DNA from: Dryocola clanedunensis
Lineage (GTDB): Bacteria; Pseudomonadota; Gammaproteobacteria; Enterobacterales; Enterobacteriaceae
Direction: 5' to 3' (one strand)
Length of the DNA stretch: 64,000 nucleotides
NCBI RefSeq assembly: GCF_025215155.1
Contig: NZ_JALHAM010000113.1
Shown: in pieces, positions 14,730 to 22,975 of the stretch
How positions within the stretch are numbered: the stretch's first letter is position 1
Layout of the letters: every line of letters begins with the position of its first letter
Translations under genes and position numbers: made by a program
The notes under the pieces: model-generated
What the model was told of the DNA's origin: nothing
The model's input: only the letters and a program-made list of their open reading frames with translations
Database searches by the model: none

Positions 14730-16409
14730 TTATTGTTGATCGGCCTTAGCTGCTTCGTCACGTAGTTCTCGTCGTAAAATTTTACCAACGTTAGATTTTG
14801 GCAGTTCATCGCGGAATTCCACCAGTTTCGGCACTTTATATCCCGTCAGATGACGGCGGCAGAAGGTGGTCAGCGCTTCCTCGCTCAGGGACGGGTCTTT
14901 TTTCACCACGAAGATCTTCACGGTTTCCCCCCCGGCCCCGCCCGGTACGCCAACTGCAGCCACTTCCAGCACGCCGGGATGCTCCATCACGACGTCTTCG
15001 ATTTCGTTCGGGTAAACGTTAAAGCCGGAGACCAGTATCATGTCTTTTTTACGGTCGACGATGCGCATGAAGCCCTCTTCGTCCATCGTGGCGATATCCC
15101 CCGTGCGCAGCCAGCCGTCGTGCATAATTTCATCGGTGGCGTCCGGGCGCTGCCAGTAACCCAACATCACCTGCGGCCCTTTGACGCACAGCTCACCAGG
15201 CTCGCCCGGCGGCACTTCGTCACCGTCATCGTTAATGAGTTTCACGTCCGTAGACGGTACGGGCAGTCCAATGCTGCCGGTGTGACGGTCGATATCGTGC
15301 GGGTTCGCACTGACCAGCGGTGCGCACTCCGTCAGGCCGTAGCCCTCCAGCAGATAGCGGCCTGTCAGTTTCACCCAGCGTTCCGCCACGGCGTGCTGTA
15401 CCGGCATCCCGCCACCGGCCGAAAGATGCAGGCTGGAGAAGTCGAGCTGCTGGAACTCTTTATTATTAAGCAGGGCATTGAACAGTGTGTTAACGCCGGT
15501 CATCGCCGTAAACGGGTATTTCGCCAGCTCTTTGACCAGGCCTGGAATATCGCGCGGGTTGGTGATTAACAGGTTTTGACCGCCCAGCTCGATAAACAGC
15601 AGGCAGTTCATGGTTAACGCAAAGATGTGATAGAGCGGCAGCGCCGTGACCACCAGCTCTTTACGTTCGAACAGCAGCGGGCTATACGCCGCCCTCACCT
15701 GTTCGAGGTTAGCAAGCATGTTGCGATGGGTAAGCATCGCGCCTTTCGCCACCCCCGTTGTTCCGCCGGTATATTGCAGGAAGGCCAGATCCGTTGAGAT
15801 GACTTCAGGTTTGACGTACTGCATCCGGTAGCCGTTGTGCAACGCGCTACGGAAGGAGATCGCATCCGGCAGGTGATATTTCGGCACCAGGCGTTTGATG
15901 TATTTGACGACAAAGTTAACCACCGTGCCTTTCGCCGCCGAAAGCTGGTCACCCATGCGGGTAAGAATAACGTGCTTCACCTGGGTCTTTTCGACCACTT
16001 TTTCCAGGGTATGGGCAAAGTTTGAAACGATGATAATCGCGCTCGCGCCGCTGTCGTTAAGCTGATGCTCCAGCTCGCGCGGGGTATAAAGTGGGTTCAC
16101 GTTTACCACCACCATGCCCGCACGCAAAATACCAAACAAGGCTATCGGGTATTGCAGCAGGTTGGGCATCATCAGCGCCACGCGGTCGCCCTTTTGTAGC
16201 CCAAGCCCCTCCTGCAGGTAAGCTGCGAAGGCACGGCTGCGCTCTTCGAGCTTGCGGAAGGTCATGACCTCGCCCATGTTAACAAACGCAGGCTGATCGG
16301 CGTAGCGCGCCGCGGCCTGTTCAAACATATCAACCAGGGATTGATAACGATCGGGATTAATCTCGGCCGCAACGTCGGCCGGGTAGCGGTTAAGCCAAAC
16401 CTTCTTCAA
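14730..16409 (-). CDS. fadD: Long-chain fatty acid-CoA ligase FadD
   Basis: Membrane-associated acyl-CoA synthetase that activates imported long-chain fatty acids for beta-oxidation. The AMP-binding P-loop-like motif YTGGTTGVAKGAMLTH and the FACS signature region DGWLRTGDIATMDEEGFMRIVDR (in part: WLRTGDIATMDEEGF) are intact. I chose the TTG at 16409 (MKKVWLNRYPADV, 559 residues) because AGAGGTGA lies at proper spacing and E. coli fadD also begins with TTG at this point. Upstream ATG codons would add 11-22 unconserved residues. A FadR operator lies about 70 bases upstream. Confidence 0.94.
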   Translation of the reverse strand: MKKVWLNRYPADVAAEINPDRYQSLVDMFEQAAARYADQPAFVNMGEVMTFRKLEERSRAFAAYLQEGLGLQKGDRVALMMPNLLQYPIALFGILRAGMVVVNVNPLYTPRELEHQLNDSGASAIIIVSNFAHTLEKVVEKTQVKHVILTRMGDQLSAAKGTVVNFVVKYIKRLVPKYHLPDAISFRSALHNGYRMQYVKPEVISTDLAFLQYTGGTTGVAKGAMLTHRNMLANLEQVRAAYSPLLFERKELVVTALPLYHIFALTMNCLLFIELGGQNLLITNPRDIPGLVKELAKYPFTAMTGVNTLFNALLNNKEFQQLDFSSLHLSAGGGMPVQHAVAERWVKLTGRYLLEGYGLTECAPLVSANPHDIDRHTGSIGLPVPSTDVKLINDDGDEVPPGEPGELCVKGPQVMLGYWQRPDATDEIMHDGWLRTGDIATMDEEGFMRIVDRKKDMILVSGFNVYPNEIEDVVMEHPGVLEVAAVGVPGGAGGETVKIFVVKKDPSLSEEALTTFCRRHLTGYKVPKLVEFRDELPKSNVGKILRRELRDEAAKADQQ

Positions 16410-16481
16410 GGATTCACCTCTGAATGTATTATTTGTCGTCATCACAACCCCAATCAGGATACACGCCGTTAACATAATATT

Positions 16482-16498
16482 AACTCAGCGTACCAGTT
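16482..16498 (-). promoter_or_regulatory. FadR operator upstream of fadD
   Basis: On the minus strand AACTGGTACGCTGAGTT matches the FadR consensus AACTGGTCNGACNNGTT in most positions. It lies in the position expected from the E. coli fadD promoter. It should repress fadD until long-chain acyl-CoA accumulates. Confidence 0.78.
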
Positions 16499-16560
16499 TA
16501 AGAATTAAGCTGATTTAAGGTTGCGAAGCGCATCACTCTTTTTTTTCATCCGTCCTGGAT

Positions 16561-16590
16561 AAAAACAAACAGCGGCAGAGCCGCTGTTTA
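16561..16590 (-). terminator. Terminator of yeaY
   Basis: On the minus strand AAACAGCGGC / GCCGCTGTTT with a short loop is followed by GTTTTT, just after the yeaY stop. Confidence 0.85.
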
Positions 16591-16612
16591 TAAATTACGG
16601 TAGAACAGTGAG

Positions 16613-17209
16613 TTACTCGGTTACGATGGTTTGTACCTGTGCGGGTCCTGGCGCATACCAACCTGCGCCACCCCACGCGCCATAGCGCCCGCGATACGGA
16701 TAAGGCCCGCCCCAGAACCAGGGATCCATCGGCTGCGGCGGCATCACAATCTGCTGGGTGACATGCCAGCGCTTGTAACCCGTTGCCTGCATGACCATAA
16801 ATTTATACGGCGTCTCTCCGACTTTGCCCTCTATCGTTCCGGTGATGGGACCAACAACGGTGACCAGCTGGCCACGGAAATCGACCGGGTCGAGAAAGCC
16901 GTTAACGTCCGCATAAATTCTGCCTTTCGACGGCTCGCCAAGCTGAGGGCGCGCGCCTTCATCCAGGCTGACCGTGGCGATTTCCAGACGAGTACGCCCC
17001 TCGCGATTATCAATATTAACCACTCGGCCGCCAAAGCGGGCTTCCTGGCCAACATAGAGCTGCGGCGCATTCATTACCCGTACAAGATCCTGCTGAGGTG
17101 TGGGGCTGGTGCCCTTAATGGCATCCGGCACCGTCACACAGCCGCTTAACAGCAGCGTAGCGACAACGGCAAGCGCTCCACCGTACTTCCTGACTTTATA
17201 ACCGGCCAT
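16613..17209 (-). CDS. yeaY: Slp-family outer membrane lipoprotein YeaY
   Basis: Lipoprotein of the Slp (starvation-inducible) family. The lipobox LLLSGC is followed by VTVPDAIKGTSPTPQQDLVRVM, nearly as in E. coli YeaY (193 residues). The Slp domain includes VGQEARFGGRVV and GRIYADVNGFLDPVDFRGQLVTVVG. The tail is rich in Gly, Tyr, Pro and Trp. I chose the ATG at 17209, which follows AAGGAGATGGGGT, giving 198 residues. The function is unknown; E. coli yeaY is a sigma-E target. It lies downstream of tsaB on the same strand. Confidence 0.9.
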   Translation of the reverse strand: MAGYKVRKYGGALAVVATLLLSGCVTVPDAIKGTSPTPQQDLVRVMNAPQLYVGQEARFGGRVVNIDNREGRTRLEIATVSLDEGARPQLGEPSKGRIYADVNGFLDPVDFRGQLVTVVGPITGTIEGKVGETPYKFMVMQATGYKRWHVTQQIVMPPQPMDPWFWGGPYPYRGRYGAWGGAGWYAPGPAQVQTIVTE

Positions 17210-17254
17210 ACCCCATCTCCTTAATCTACGTTGCCCTGCTGGCAACGCGGTGTA

Positions 17255-17950
17255 TCACTCTTTTCCGGGAAGTTTCTTCCATGTCACTTCGTTTCGCAAA
17301 TAGACAGGTTCGGCGTGCTCAACGGCAACGGTACGATCGGCTGTCAATGCCTGTATCGCCAGCGGCAGCATATCTTCAGCGGCAGGCAGCGAAGTCTTAC
17401 CGTCGCGCACGACTATGTGACTGTTCAGGGCCATATCCGGCCAGGCCTGCCAGCCCGTACCGACTGTAGCCCACTCGCCGTCCAGCTGCCTGAGCCGTTC
17501 AGCAACCGCTTCAGGTTTCAGCACCGCTTCCGTTTCCTCGCCGTGCCAGACGCCCTGCTCGTCACGCTGGTATTCAGCCCAATAGACTTCGCCCATGCGC
17601 GCGTCGATGGCGGCCAGCACACGCGTTGCTCCGGTCTGTCGCCATGCGCCCTGAGCCATTGTTGCAAGGGTTGAAACGCCGATCATCGGCAGGTCGGCGC
17701 CAAGCGCCAGACCCTGCGCTATACCAATACCAATTCGCACGCCGGTAAAACTGCCAGGCCCTCGTCCATAGGCCAGCGCGTTTAATTCAGACAAGGAAAG
17801 GCCGCTCTGGTTCAGGATGTCCCGCACCATGGGTAAAATACGTTGGGTATGCTCGCGTGGGCACAGCTCGAAATGGGCACAGGAAGTGCCTTCATGGTAC
17901 AGGGCAACCGAACAAGCTTCTGTCGCGGTATCGATGGCTAAAATTCGCAT
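17255..17950 (-). CDS. tsaB: tRNA threonylcarbamoyladenosine biosynthesis protein TsaB
   Basis: Partner of TsaD and TsaE in forming t6A37 on ANN-decoding tRNAs. TsaB has an ASKHA fold but lacks the catalytic metal site of TsaD. The N-terminus MRILAIDTATEACSVAL and the signature YGRGPGSFTGVRIGIGIAQGLA identify it. 231 residues as in E. coli YeaZ. It lies between yoaA and yeaY on the minus strand, as in E. coli. Confidence 0.96.
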   Translation of the reverse strand: MRILAIDTATEACSVALYHEGTSCAHFELCPREHTQRILPMVRDILNQSGLSLSELNALAYGRGPGSFTGVRIGIGIAQGLALGADLPMIGVSTLATMAQGAWRQTGATRVLAAIDARMGEVYWAEYQRDEQGVWHGEETEAVLKPEAVAERLRQLDGEWATVGTGWQAWPDMALNSHIVVRDGKTSLPAAEDMLPLAIQALTADRTVAVEHAEPVYLRNEVTWKKLPGKE

Positions 17951-18032
17951 GGACTGGCCAACCTCTGGCGAGAATCTAAGGGAATAAATAAGGTCAAAAA
18001 TCGGCGCGCATCATACCATAGCCTGGCACAAA

Positions 18033-19943
18033 TTACCGCGCCGGTGGGGTATTAAGGAACTCGACTGCCCGATTTATGTCCCGCGTACGCGGCGTTGGCG
18101 GCAGGCTATTCAGGAAGACGGCACCATAAGGACGCATCACCAGGCGGTTGTCACAGATGACCAGCACGCCCCGATCGTCAACATCGCGGATCAGGCGGCC
18201 CACGCCCTGCTTAAGGGTGATGACCGCGTCCGGGAGCTGCACGTCGTCGAAGGGTTCCCCGCCCCGCAGACGGCAGTCTTCCATTCGTGCTTTGAGTAGC
18301 GGATCGTCCGGTGAGGTAAACGGCAGTTTGTCGATGATGACCAGCGACAGCGCATCGCCGCGCACGTCCACCCCTTCCCAGAAGCTGCTGGTTGCCACCA
18401 GCAGCGCATTTCCGGCGCTGACAAACTGCTCAAGTAGCTGGCCTTTGCTGGTTTCACCCTGCAACAGCACCGGCAGGGTCATGTTTGCTCTGAACTGTTC
18501 GGCAAGCTCCCGCATCATGGCGTGGGAGGTGCAAAGCATAAAGCAGCGGCCATTATTGGCCTCGATGAGCGGCTGGAGCATTTTTGCCAGATGGCGGGCC
18601 GCATGGGGCTGGTTCGGCGTCGGCAGGCCACGCGGCACGCAGAGCAGCGCCTGGGTGGCGTAGTCAAACGGGCTGGCCAGCAGCATCGTCTCGGCGTTAT
18701 CAATGCCCAGGCGGTCGGTGAAGTGGCTAAGCTGATCGTTCACCGAAAGCGTCGCGGAGGTGAATATCCACGTGCCTTTTTTCTGGGCGATCACCTCTTT
18801 AAATTTATCCGCGACCGACAGCGGCGTGAGCGCCAGCGTGAAGTTACGCGAGTTGCATTCGTACCAGTAGCTGTAGCCGGGCTGATTGACGTCTTTCAGA
18901 CGCTTGATGCGGCCCCGGTAGATAACCGCCCGCTCAAACGCAGCGTCAAGCAACGCGGATCTGCCTAAAGACAGTTTGGCGACGTCGTAGCAAAGCTCCA
19001 GCGCATCGTCGAGCAGCAGCAAAGCACGCTGAATGGCGGGCTGGGCAAGCAGTTCGCGCAGGTTACCGCGATAGCCCGGATCGCCAAGCTGAAGGCGGAA
19101 GTCCTGAGTGCTTTGCGCCAGGCGATCGGCGCTTTTTTGCAGCTGCTGGGCGTCGCGCACCTCGGTGCGGTAGGCAATAGAGATATCTTTGGCTAAATCG
19201 AGCAGCTGGCGGCTGGAGACGGACTGGCCGAAATACTGGCTGGCAATGTCGGGGATCTGATGGGCTTCATCGAAGATCATCACTTCAGCCTCGGGGATCA
19301 GCTCCGCAAAGCCGCTCTCTTTGACCACCATGTCCGCGAGGAACAGGTGGTGGTTAACGACCACCACGTCGGCATCCATCGCTTTTTTACGTGCTTTGAC
19401 AACGAAGCAATCTTTATACAGCGGACAATCCTGCCCCAGGCAGTTGTCATTGGTGCTGGTGACCAGCGGCCAGACGGTGGAGTCTTCCGCGACGTCGGTG
19501 CAGGTGCTGATGTCGCCATCAACGGCTTCGATGGCCCAGCCGCGCAGTTTGACGACCTCGCTCAGGGTTTGTACCGGCAGATCGCCTCCGGCGAGCGCCT
19601 GCTGTTCGAGGCGCTCAATACAGAGGTAGTTGGAACGCCCTTTCAGCAACGCCAGACGCCCTTTAAATTCCAGCGCCTTCGCGACGGTTGGCAAATCTCG
19701 GGAGTAAAGCTGGTCCTGGAGCGCTTTCGACCCGGTGGAGATAATAACTTTTTTACCCGAACGCAGCGCAGGAGCAAGGTAGGCATAGGTTTTCCCCGTG
19801 CCGGTCCCTGCTTCAACCACCAGCTCACGCCCGTCTTCAATGGCCTTTGCGACGGCATGAGCCATCTCGCGCTGCGGTTCTCGTGGTTTAAAGCCTGGTA
19901 TCGCTAAAGCGAGCTGACCGTCTGCTGCAAAATCGTCCGTCAC
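18033..19943 (-). CDS. yoaA: DinG/XPD-family ATP-dependent helicase YoaA
   Basis: Superfamily 2 iron-sulfur helicase which in E. coli works with the HolC (chi) subunit during repair of stalled replication. Walker A EAGTGTGKTYAYL is at residues 44-56. Fe-S cysteines appear in STCTDV and NDNCLGQDCPLYKDC, the DEAH box in IFDEAHQIPD, and helicase motif VI in KQGVGRLIRD. 636 residues, identical in length to E. coli. The start is GTG (MTDDFAADGQ). It is divergent from yoaB. Confidence 0.95.
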   Translation of the reverse strand: MTDDFAADGQLALAIPGFKPREPQREMAHAVAKAIEDGRELVVEAGTGTGKTYAYLAPALRSGKKVIISTGSKALQDQLYSRDLPTVAKALEFKGRLALLKGRSNYLCIERLEQQALAGGDLPVQTLSEVVKLRGWAIEAVDGDISTCTDVAEDSTVWPLVTSTNDNCLGQDCPLYKDCFVVKARKKAMDADVVVVNHHLFLADMVVKESGFAELIPEAEVMIFDEAHQIPDIASQYFGQSVSSRQLLDLAKDISIAYRTEVRDAQQLQKSADRLAQSTQDFRLQLGDPGYRGNLRELLAQPAIQRALLLLDDALELCYDVAKLSLGRSALLDAAFERAVIYRGRIKRLKDVNQPGYSYWYECNSRNFTLALTPLSVADKFKEVIAQKKGTWIFTSATLSVNDQLSHFTDRLGIDNAETMLLASPFDYATQALLCVPRGLPTPNQPHAARHLAKMLQPLIEANNGRCFMLCTSHAMMRELAEQFRANMTLPVLLQGETSKGQLLEQFVSAGNALLVATSSFWEGVDVRGDALSLVIIDKLPFTSPDDPLLKARMEDCRLRGGEPFDDVQLPDAVITLKQGVGRLIRDVDDRGVLVICDNRLVMRPYGAVFLNSLPPTPRTRDINRAVEFLNTPPAR

Positions 19944-20071
19944 ATTACCCCCTGGATATAAGCCCGCGATTATGTCAGCCCGAGCGCGGTTAATCCAGCA
20001 AGCAGGTAGCCGCGAGCGTGGGTTAATGGCAGACTGTTGGGCACTTTTAGAAAGCCGATAAGGAAAATGTC

Positions 20072-20416
20072 ATGAGTCTTGTGCGTATTAAACCAGAAGC
20101 GCGTATGTCCGATGCAATCATCCACAACCAGACCGTTTACTACACTGGCGTGCCAGAAAATCTGGATGCGGACGCTTACGAGCAGACCGCCAATACGCTG
20201 GCGCAGATCGATGCCCTGCTGGCCGAGCTGGACAGCGATAAAACCCGCATTCTGGACGTGACCATCTTTTTGCCGGACAGCAATGACTTCGCGGCCATGA
20301 ACAAGGCGTGGGATGAGTGGGTTGTAGCAGGTCAGGGTCCCGTCCGCTGCACCGTACAGGCTAAACTGATGAACCCGCGCTATAAGATTGAAATTAAAAT
20401 TATCGCGGCGGTTTAA
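20072..20416 (+). CDS. yoaB: RidA family protein YoaB
   Basis: 114-residue member of the Rid (YjgF/YER057c/UK114) family, whose archetype RidA deaminates reactive enamine/imine intermediates. The core HNQTVYYTGVPENLD and VRCTVQAKLMNPRYKIEIKIIAAV resemble E. coli YoaB. The arginine expected in RidA active sites is present in PVRCTVQ. Activity for this paralogue is inferred from the family. AAGGAAAATGTC at the ATG supports the start. Confidence 0.92.
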   Translation: MSLVRIKPEARMSDAIIHNQTVYYTGVPENLDADAYEQTANTLAQIDALLAELDSDKTRILDVTIFLPDSNDFAAMNKAWDEWVVAGQGPVRCTVQAKLMNPRYKIEIKIIAAV

Positions 20417-20423
20417 TCATTTC

Positions 20424-20487
20424 GTCGGATGACGCTTCGCTTTTCCGGGCTACGGTACGGTGGATAAGCGGCAGCGTCATCCACCGC
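20424..20487. repeat. REP-like palindromes between yoaB and yoaH
   Basis: The convergent gap holds CGTCGGATGACGCTTCGC with TTTTCCGGGCTAC, followed by GGTGGATAAGCG and its partner CATCCACCGC. These are REP-family palindromic units of the same kind as those after ycgB and sdaA. Confidence 0.6.
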
Positions 20488-20502
20488 TACGAACGCCAGA
20501 AC

Positions 20503-20748
20503 TTAATCGTCTTCCTGGTCGCTGTCCGGGCCGTGCCCATAGTCAGTGTGCTCTTCCGGCGTCTGCTCATCTTCATCTTCATCTTCGAAACGGGCAACCA
20601 CCATTTCACCGGTATGCGTTGCACGGATCTCCGCTGCAACGACCGTAATGGCTTCACCGCTGCTCATGCCCTGCGCCATCAGTTCCTGAATGCGCTCGAC
20701 GGCTTTCTGCTGCTGCTCGTGAGAGAGTGCTGGTAAACCTGAAATCAT
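20503..20748 (-). CDS. yoaH: UPF0181 protein YoaH with extended acidic tail
   Basis: Small cytoplasmic protein of unknown function. The N-terminal 50 residues, ISGLPALSHEQQQKAVERIQ through AQGMSSGEAITVVAAEIR, match E. coli YoaH. E. coli YoaH is 59 residues and ends at FEDEDE. Here the frame continues to 81 residues with a strongly acidic tail (DEQTPEEHTDYGHGPDSDQEDD in pieces). The ATG follows CAGGAGTTTCC. It is divergent from pabB. Confidence 0.9.
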   Translation of the reverse strand: MISGLPALSHEQQQKAVERIQELMAQGMSSGEAITVVAAEIRATHTGEMVVARFEDEDEDEQTPEEHTDYGHGPDSDQEDD

Positions 20749-20830
20749 CGGAAACTCCTGTTACATTGCTAACGTTAATTATATTCATGCTGCACGACTT
20801 GCGCGGCAGCTTTCGTTTCAGGTTGTGGTA

Positions 20831-22192
20831 ATGACGTCAAAGACTCTCGCTATACATCCCCTTCCCTGGCAGCCAGACGCTGTTCAACACTTTTTTTCCG
20901 CGCTGTCCCATGAGCCATGGGCCATGCTGCTGCATTCGGGGTTCGCCGACCATCCCCACAACCGTTTTGATATTCTCGTCGCCCGCCCCTGCGTCACCCT
21001 GGAAACCCGCGGCCTGCGCACGACGCAAACGGTCGATGGCATCGCGGCTGAGCACGAAGGCGATCCGCTGACGTTACTGCAACAGGCGCTGGATAGTTTT
21101 GGCATGAAGCCAGAGCCACAGGCGGATTTACCCTTTGTGGGCGGCGCGCTGGGGCTGTTTGGTTACGATCTGGGGCGACATTTTGAAAAAATCCCGCGCC
21201 TGGCGCAAGCCTCTGTCCACACGCCGGACATGGCGGTGGGGATTTATGACTGGGCGTTAATTGCCGACCACCAGAAAAAGCAGCTTACTATGCTGTGCTG
21301 GAACGATGTTGCCGCTCGTCTGGTCTGGCTGGAGTCACTTGTCGTGCCCGCCCGCGAGCCGTTCCGGCTGACCTCCGGCTGGCAATCCAACATGACGCGC
21401 GAGCAGTATGGACGTAAATTCCGGCAAATACAGGAATATCTTCTTAGCGGCGACTGTTACCAGGTCAATCTTGCGCAACGTTTCAGCGCCTCTTACACGG
21501 GGGATGAGTGGCAGGCGTTCAGAAAACTCAACGCTGCCAACCGTGCGCCGTTCAGCGCCTTTATTCGTTTAGCTGACAGCGCCATCCTTAGCCTCTCGCC
21601 GGAACGGTTTATTTTGTTGCAAGGCCAGGAAATTCAGACCAGGCCCATCAAGGGGACTTTACCGCGCATGGAGGATGCCGTTGAAGACGCGAAGCAGGCG
21701 GAAAAGCTGGCGAACTCCGCAAAAGATCGCGCAGAGAACCTGATGATCGTCGATCTGCTACGCAATGATATTGGCCGTGTCGCCGTGCCGGGCAGCGTAC
21801 GTGTTCCCGAGCTGTTTGTGGTCGAACCTTTCCCGGCGGTGCACCATCTGGTCAGCACTATCACTGCTAAACTTCCTGATAGTTTACAGGCAGCTGACCT
21901 GCTGCGAGCCAGTTTCCCCGGCGGTTCAATCACCGGCGCGCCCAAAGTTCGGGCCATGGAAATTATTGAAGAGCTGGAGCCGGACCGCCGCAACGCGTGG
22001 TGCGGCAGCATCGGCTATATCAGCTTCTGCGGCAATATGGATACCAGTATTACCATCCGCACTCTCACTGCCGAGAAGGGCAAACTGTACTGCTCCGCGG
22101 GCGGGGGTATCGTGGCGGACAGCACGGAAGCGGCCGAATATCAGGAAACTTTTGATAAAGTGAATCGTATCCTCCCCCAACTGGAGAACTGA
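20831..22192 (+). CDS. pabB: Aminodeoxychorismate synthase component I PabB
   Basis: Converts chorismate and ammonia (supplied by PabA) to 4-amino-4-deoxychorismate, the p-aminobenzoate precursor for folate. The chorismate-utilising domain contains TRPIKGTLPR, whose lysine is the family nucleophile, then DLLRNDIGRVAVPGSV, SFPGGSITGAPKVRAMEII and the terminal GIVADSTEAAEYQET. I selected the ATG at 20831 with AGGTTGTGG upstream, giving 453 residues as in E. coli. A GTG six bases earlier is also possible. It is followed directly by nudL. Confidence 0.95.
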   Translation: MTSKTLAIHPLPWQPDAVQHFFSALSHEPWAMLLHSGFADHPHNRFDILVARPCVTLETRGLRTTQTVDGIAAEHEGDPLTLLQQALDSFGMKPEPQADLPFVGGALGLFGYDLGRHFEKIPRLAQASVHTPDMAVGIYDWALIADHQKKQLTMLCWNDVAARLVWLESLVVPAREPFRLTSGWQSNMTREQYGRKFRQIQEYLLSGDCYQVNLAQRFSASYTGDEWQAFRKLNAANRAPFSAFIRLADSAILSLSPERFILLQGQEIQTRPIKGTLPRMEDAVEDAKQAEKLANSAKDRAENLMIVDLLRNDIGRVAVPGSVRVPELFVVEPFPAVHHLVSTITAKLPDSLQAADLLRASFPGGSITGAPKVRAMEIIEELEPDRRNAWCGSIGYISFCGNMDTSITIRTLTAEKGKLYCSAGGGIVADSTEAAEYQETFDKVNRILPQLEN

Positions 22193-22195
22193 TGC

Positions 22196-22774
22196 ATGTC
22201 TGGCTCGACCCTGACGTTAAGTGACTTTTTATCCCGTTTTCAGATGCTGCAGCCGGCAACGAGAGAGCCGGGCGGTAACAAACGTCAGGCGGCCGTGCTG
22301 ATCCCCATTGTTCGCCGTCCGCAGCCGGGTCTGCTCCTGACCCAGCGCTCACCGTTTTTGCGTAAACACCCCGGGCAGGTCGCTTTTCCCGGTGGCGCGG
22401 TAGACAGCACGGATGCTTCGCTGATTGCCGCCGCGCTCAGAGAAGCCCACGAAGAGGTTGCCATCCCTCCCGAGTCGGTGGAAATTATCGGCACCCTGCC
22501 GCCGGTAGACAGCGTCACGGGTTTCCAGGTCACTCCCGTCGTTGGGATCATTCCGCCAGATTTGCCCTACCGGGCATGTGAAGCTGAAGTTGCTGCCGTT
22601 TTCGAGATGCCTCTGATGGAGGCTTTACGCCTGGGTCGTTATCATCCGCTTGATTTTCATCGCCGCGGTAATGCCCATCGCGTATGGCTTTCGTGGTATC
22701 AGCACTATTTTGTCTGGGGAATGACGGCGGGCATCATCCGCGAGCTGGCTTTACAGATAGGTGTGGAAGCTTGA
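22196..22774 (+). CDS. nudL: Nudix CoA diphosphatase NudL
   Basis: Nudix hydrolase of the UPF0035/CoA-pyrophosphatase group, predicted to cleave CoA and derivatives to 3',5'-ADP and acyl phosphopantetheine. The group signature LLTQRSPFLRKHPGQVAFPG leads into the Nudix box GAVDSTDASLIAAALREAHEEV, of which the REAHEEV core is intact. 192 residues as in E. coli YeaB. It starts three bases after pabB, so the two are probably cotranscribed. Confidence 0.94.
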   Translation: MSGSTLTLSDFLSRFQMLQPATREPGGNKRQAAVLIPIVRRPQPGLLLTQRSPFLRKHPGQVAFPGGAVDSTDASLIAAALREAHEEVAIPPESVEIIGTLPPVDSVTGFQVTPVVGIIPPDLPYRACEAEVAAVFEMPLMEALRLGRYHPLDFHRRGNAHRVWLSWYQHYFVWGMTAGIIRELALQIGVEA

Positions 22775-22975
22775 TCACCCTTTTTTTCTACCAGCTAGCC
22801 TATATTTAGCAGCGTGTCTTGCTGCATCAGGACTGATATTAGGCGTTTTATCGTTAATCATTAGTTTAATTCATGTGAATAGTTTACTACTGGTAGCAAT
22901 AAATTTTTACACTAGCGTCCGGACGATTTGCAGCATCAAATTTCATGAAAACGGTGTTCTTTAAGGAGTTATCAA

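Noticed and set aside
14850..15569. 239-codon frame antisense to fadD
   Set aside because: Shadow of a high-GC coding sequence; the fadD frame on the other strand is fully conserved.
22761..22964. 67-codon frame with a hydrophobic centre between nudL and sdaA
   Set aside because: Starts inside nudL with no ribosome-binding site; AT-rich promoter DNA of sdaA easily yields such a hydrophobic frame.
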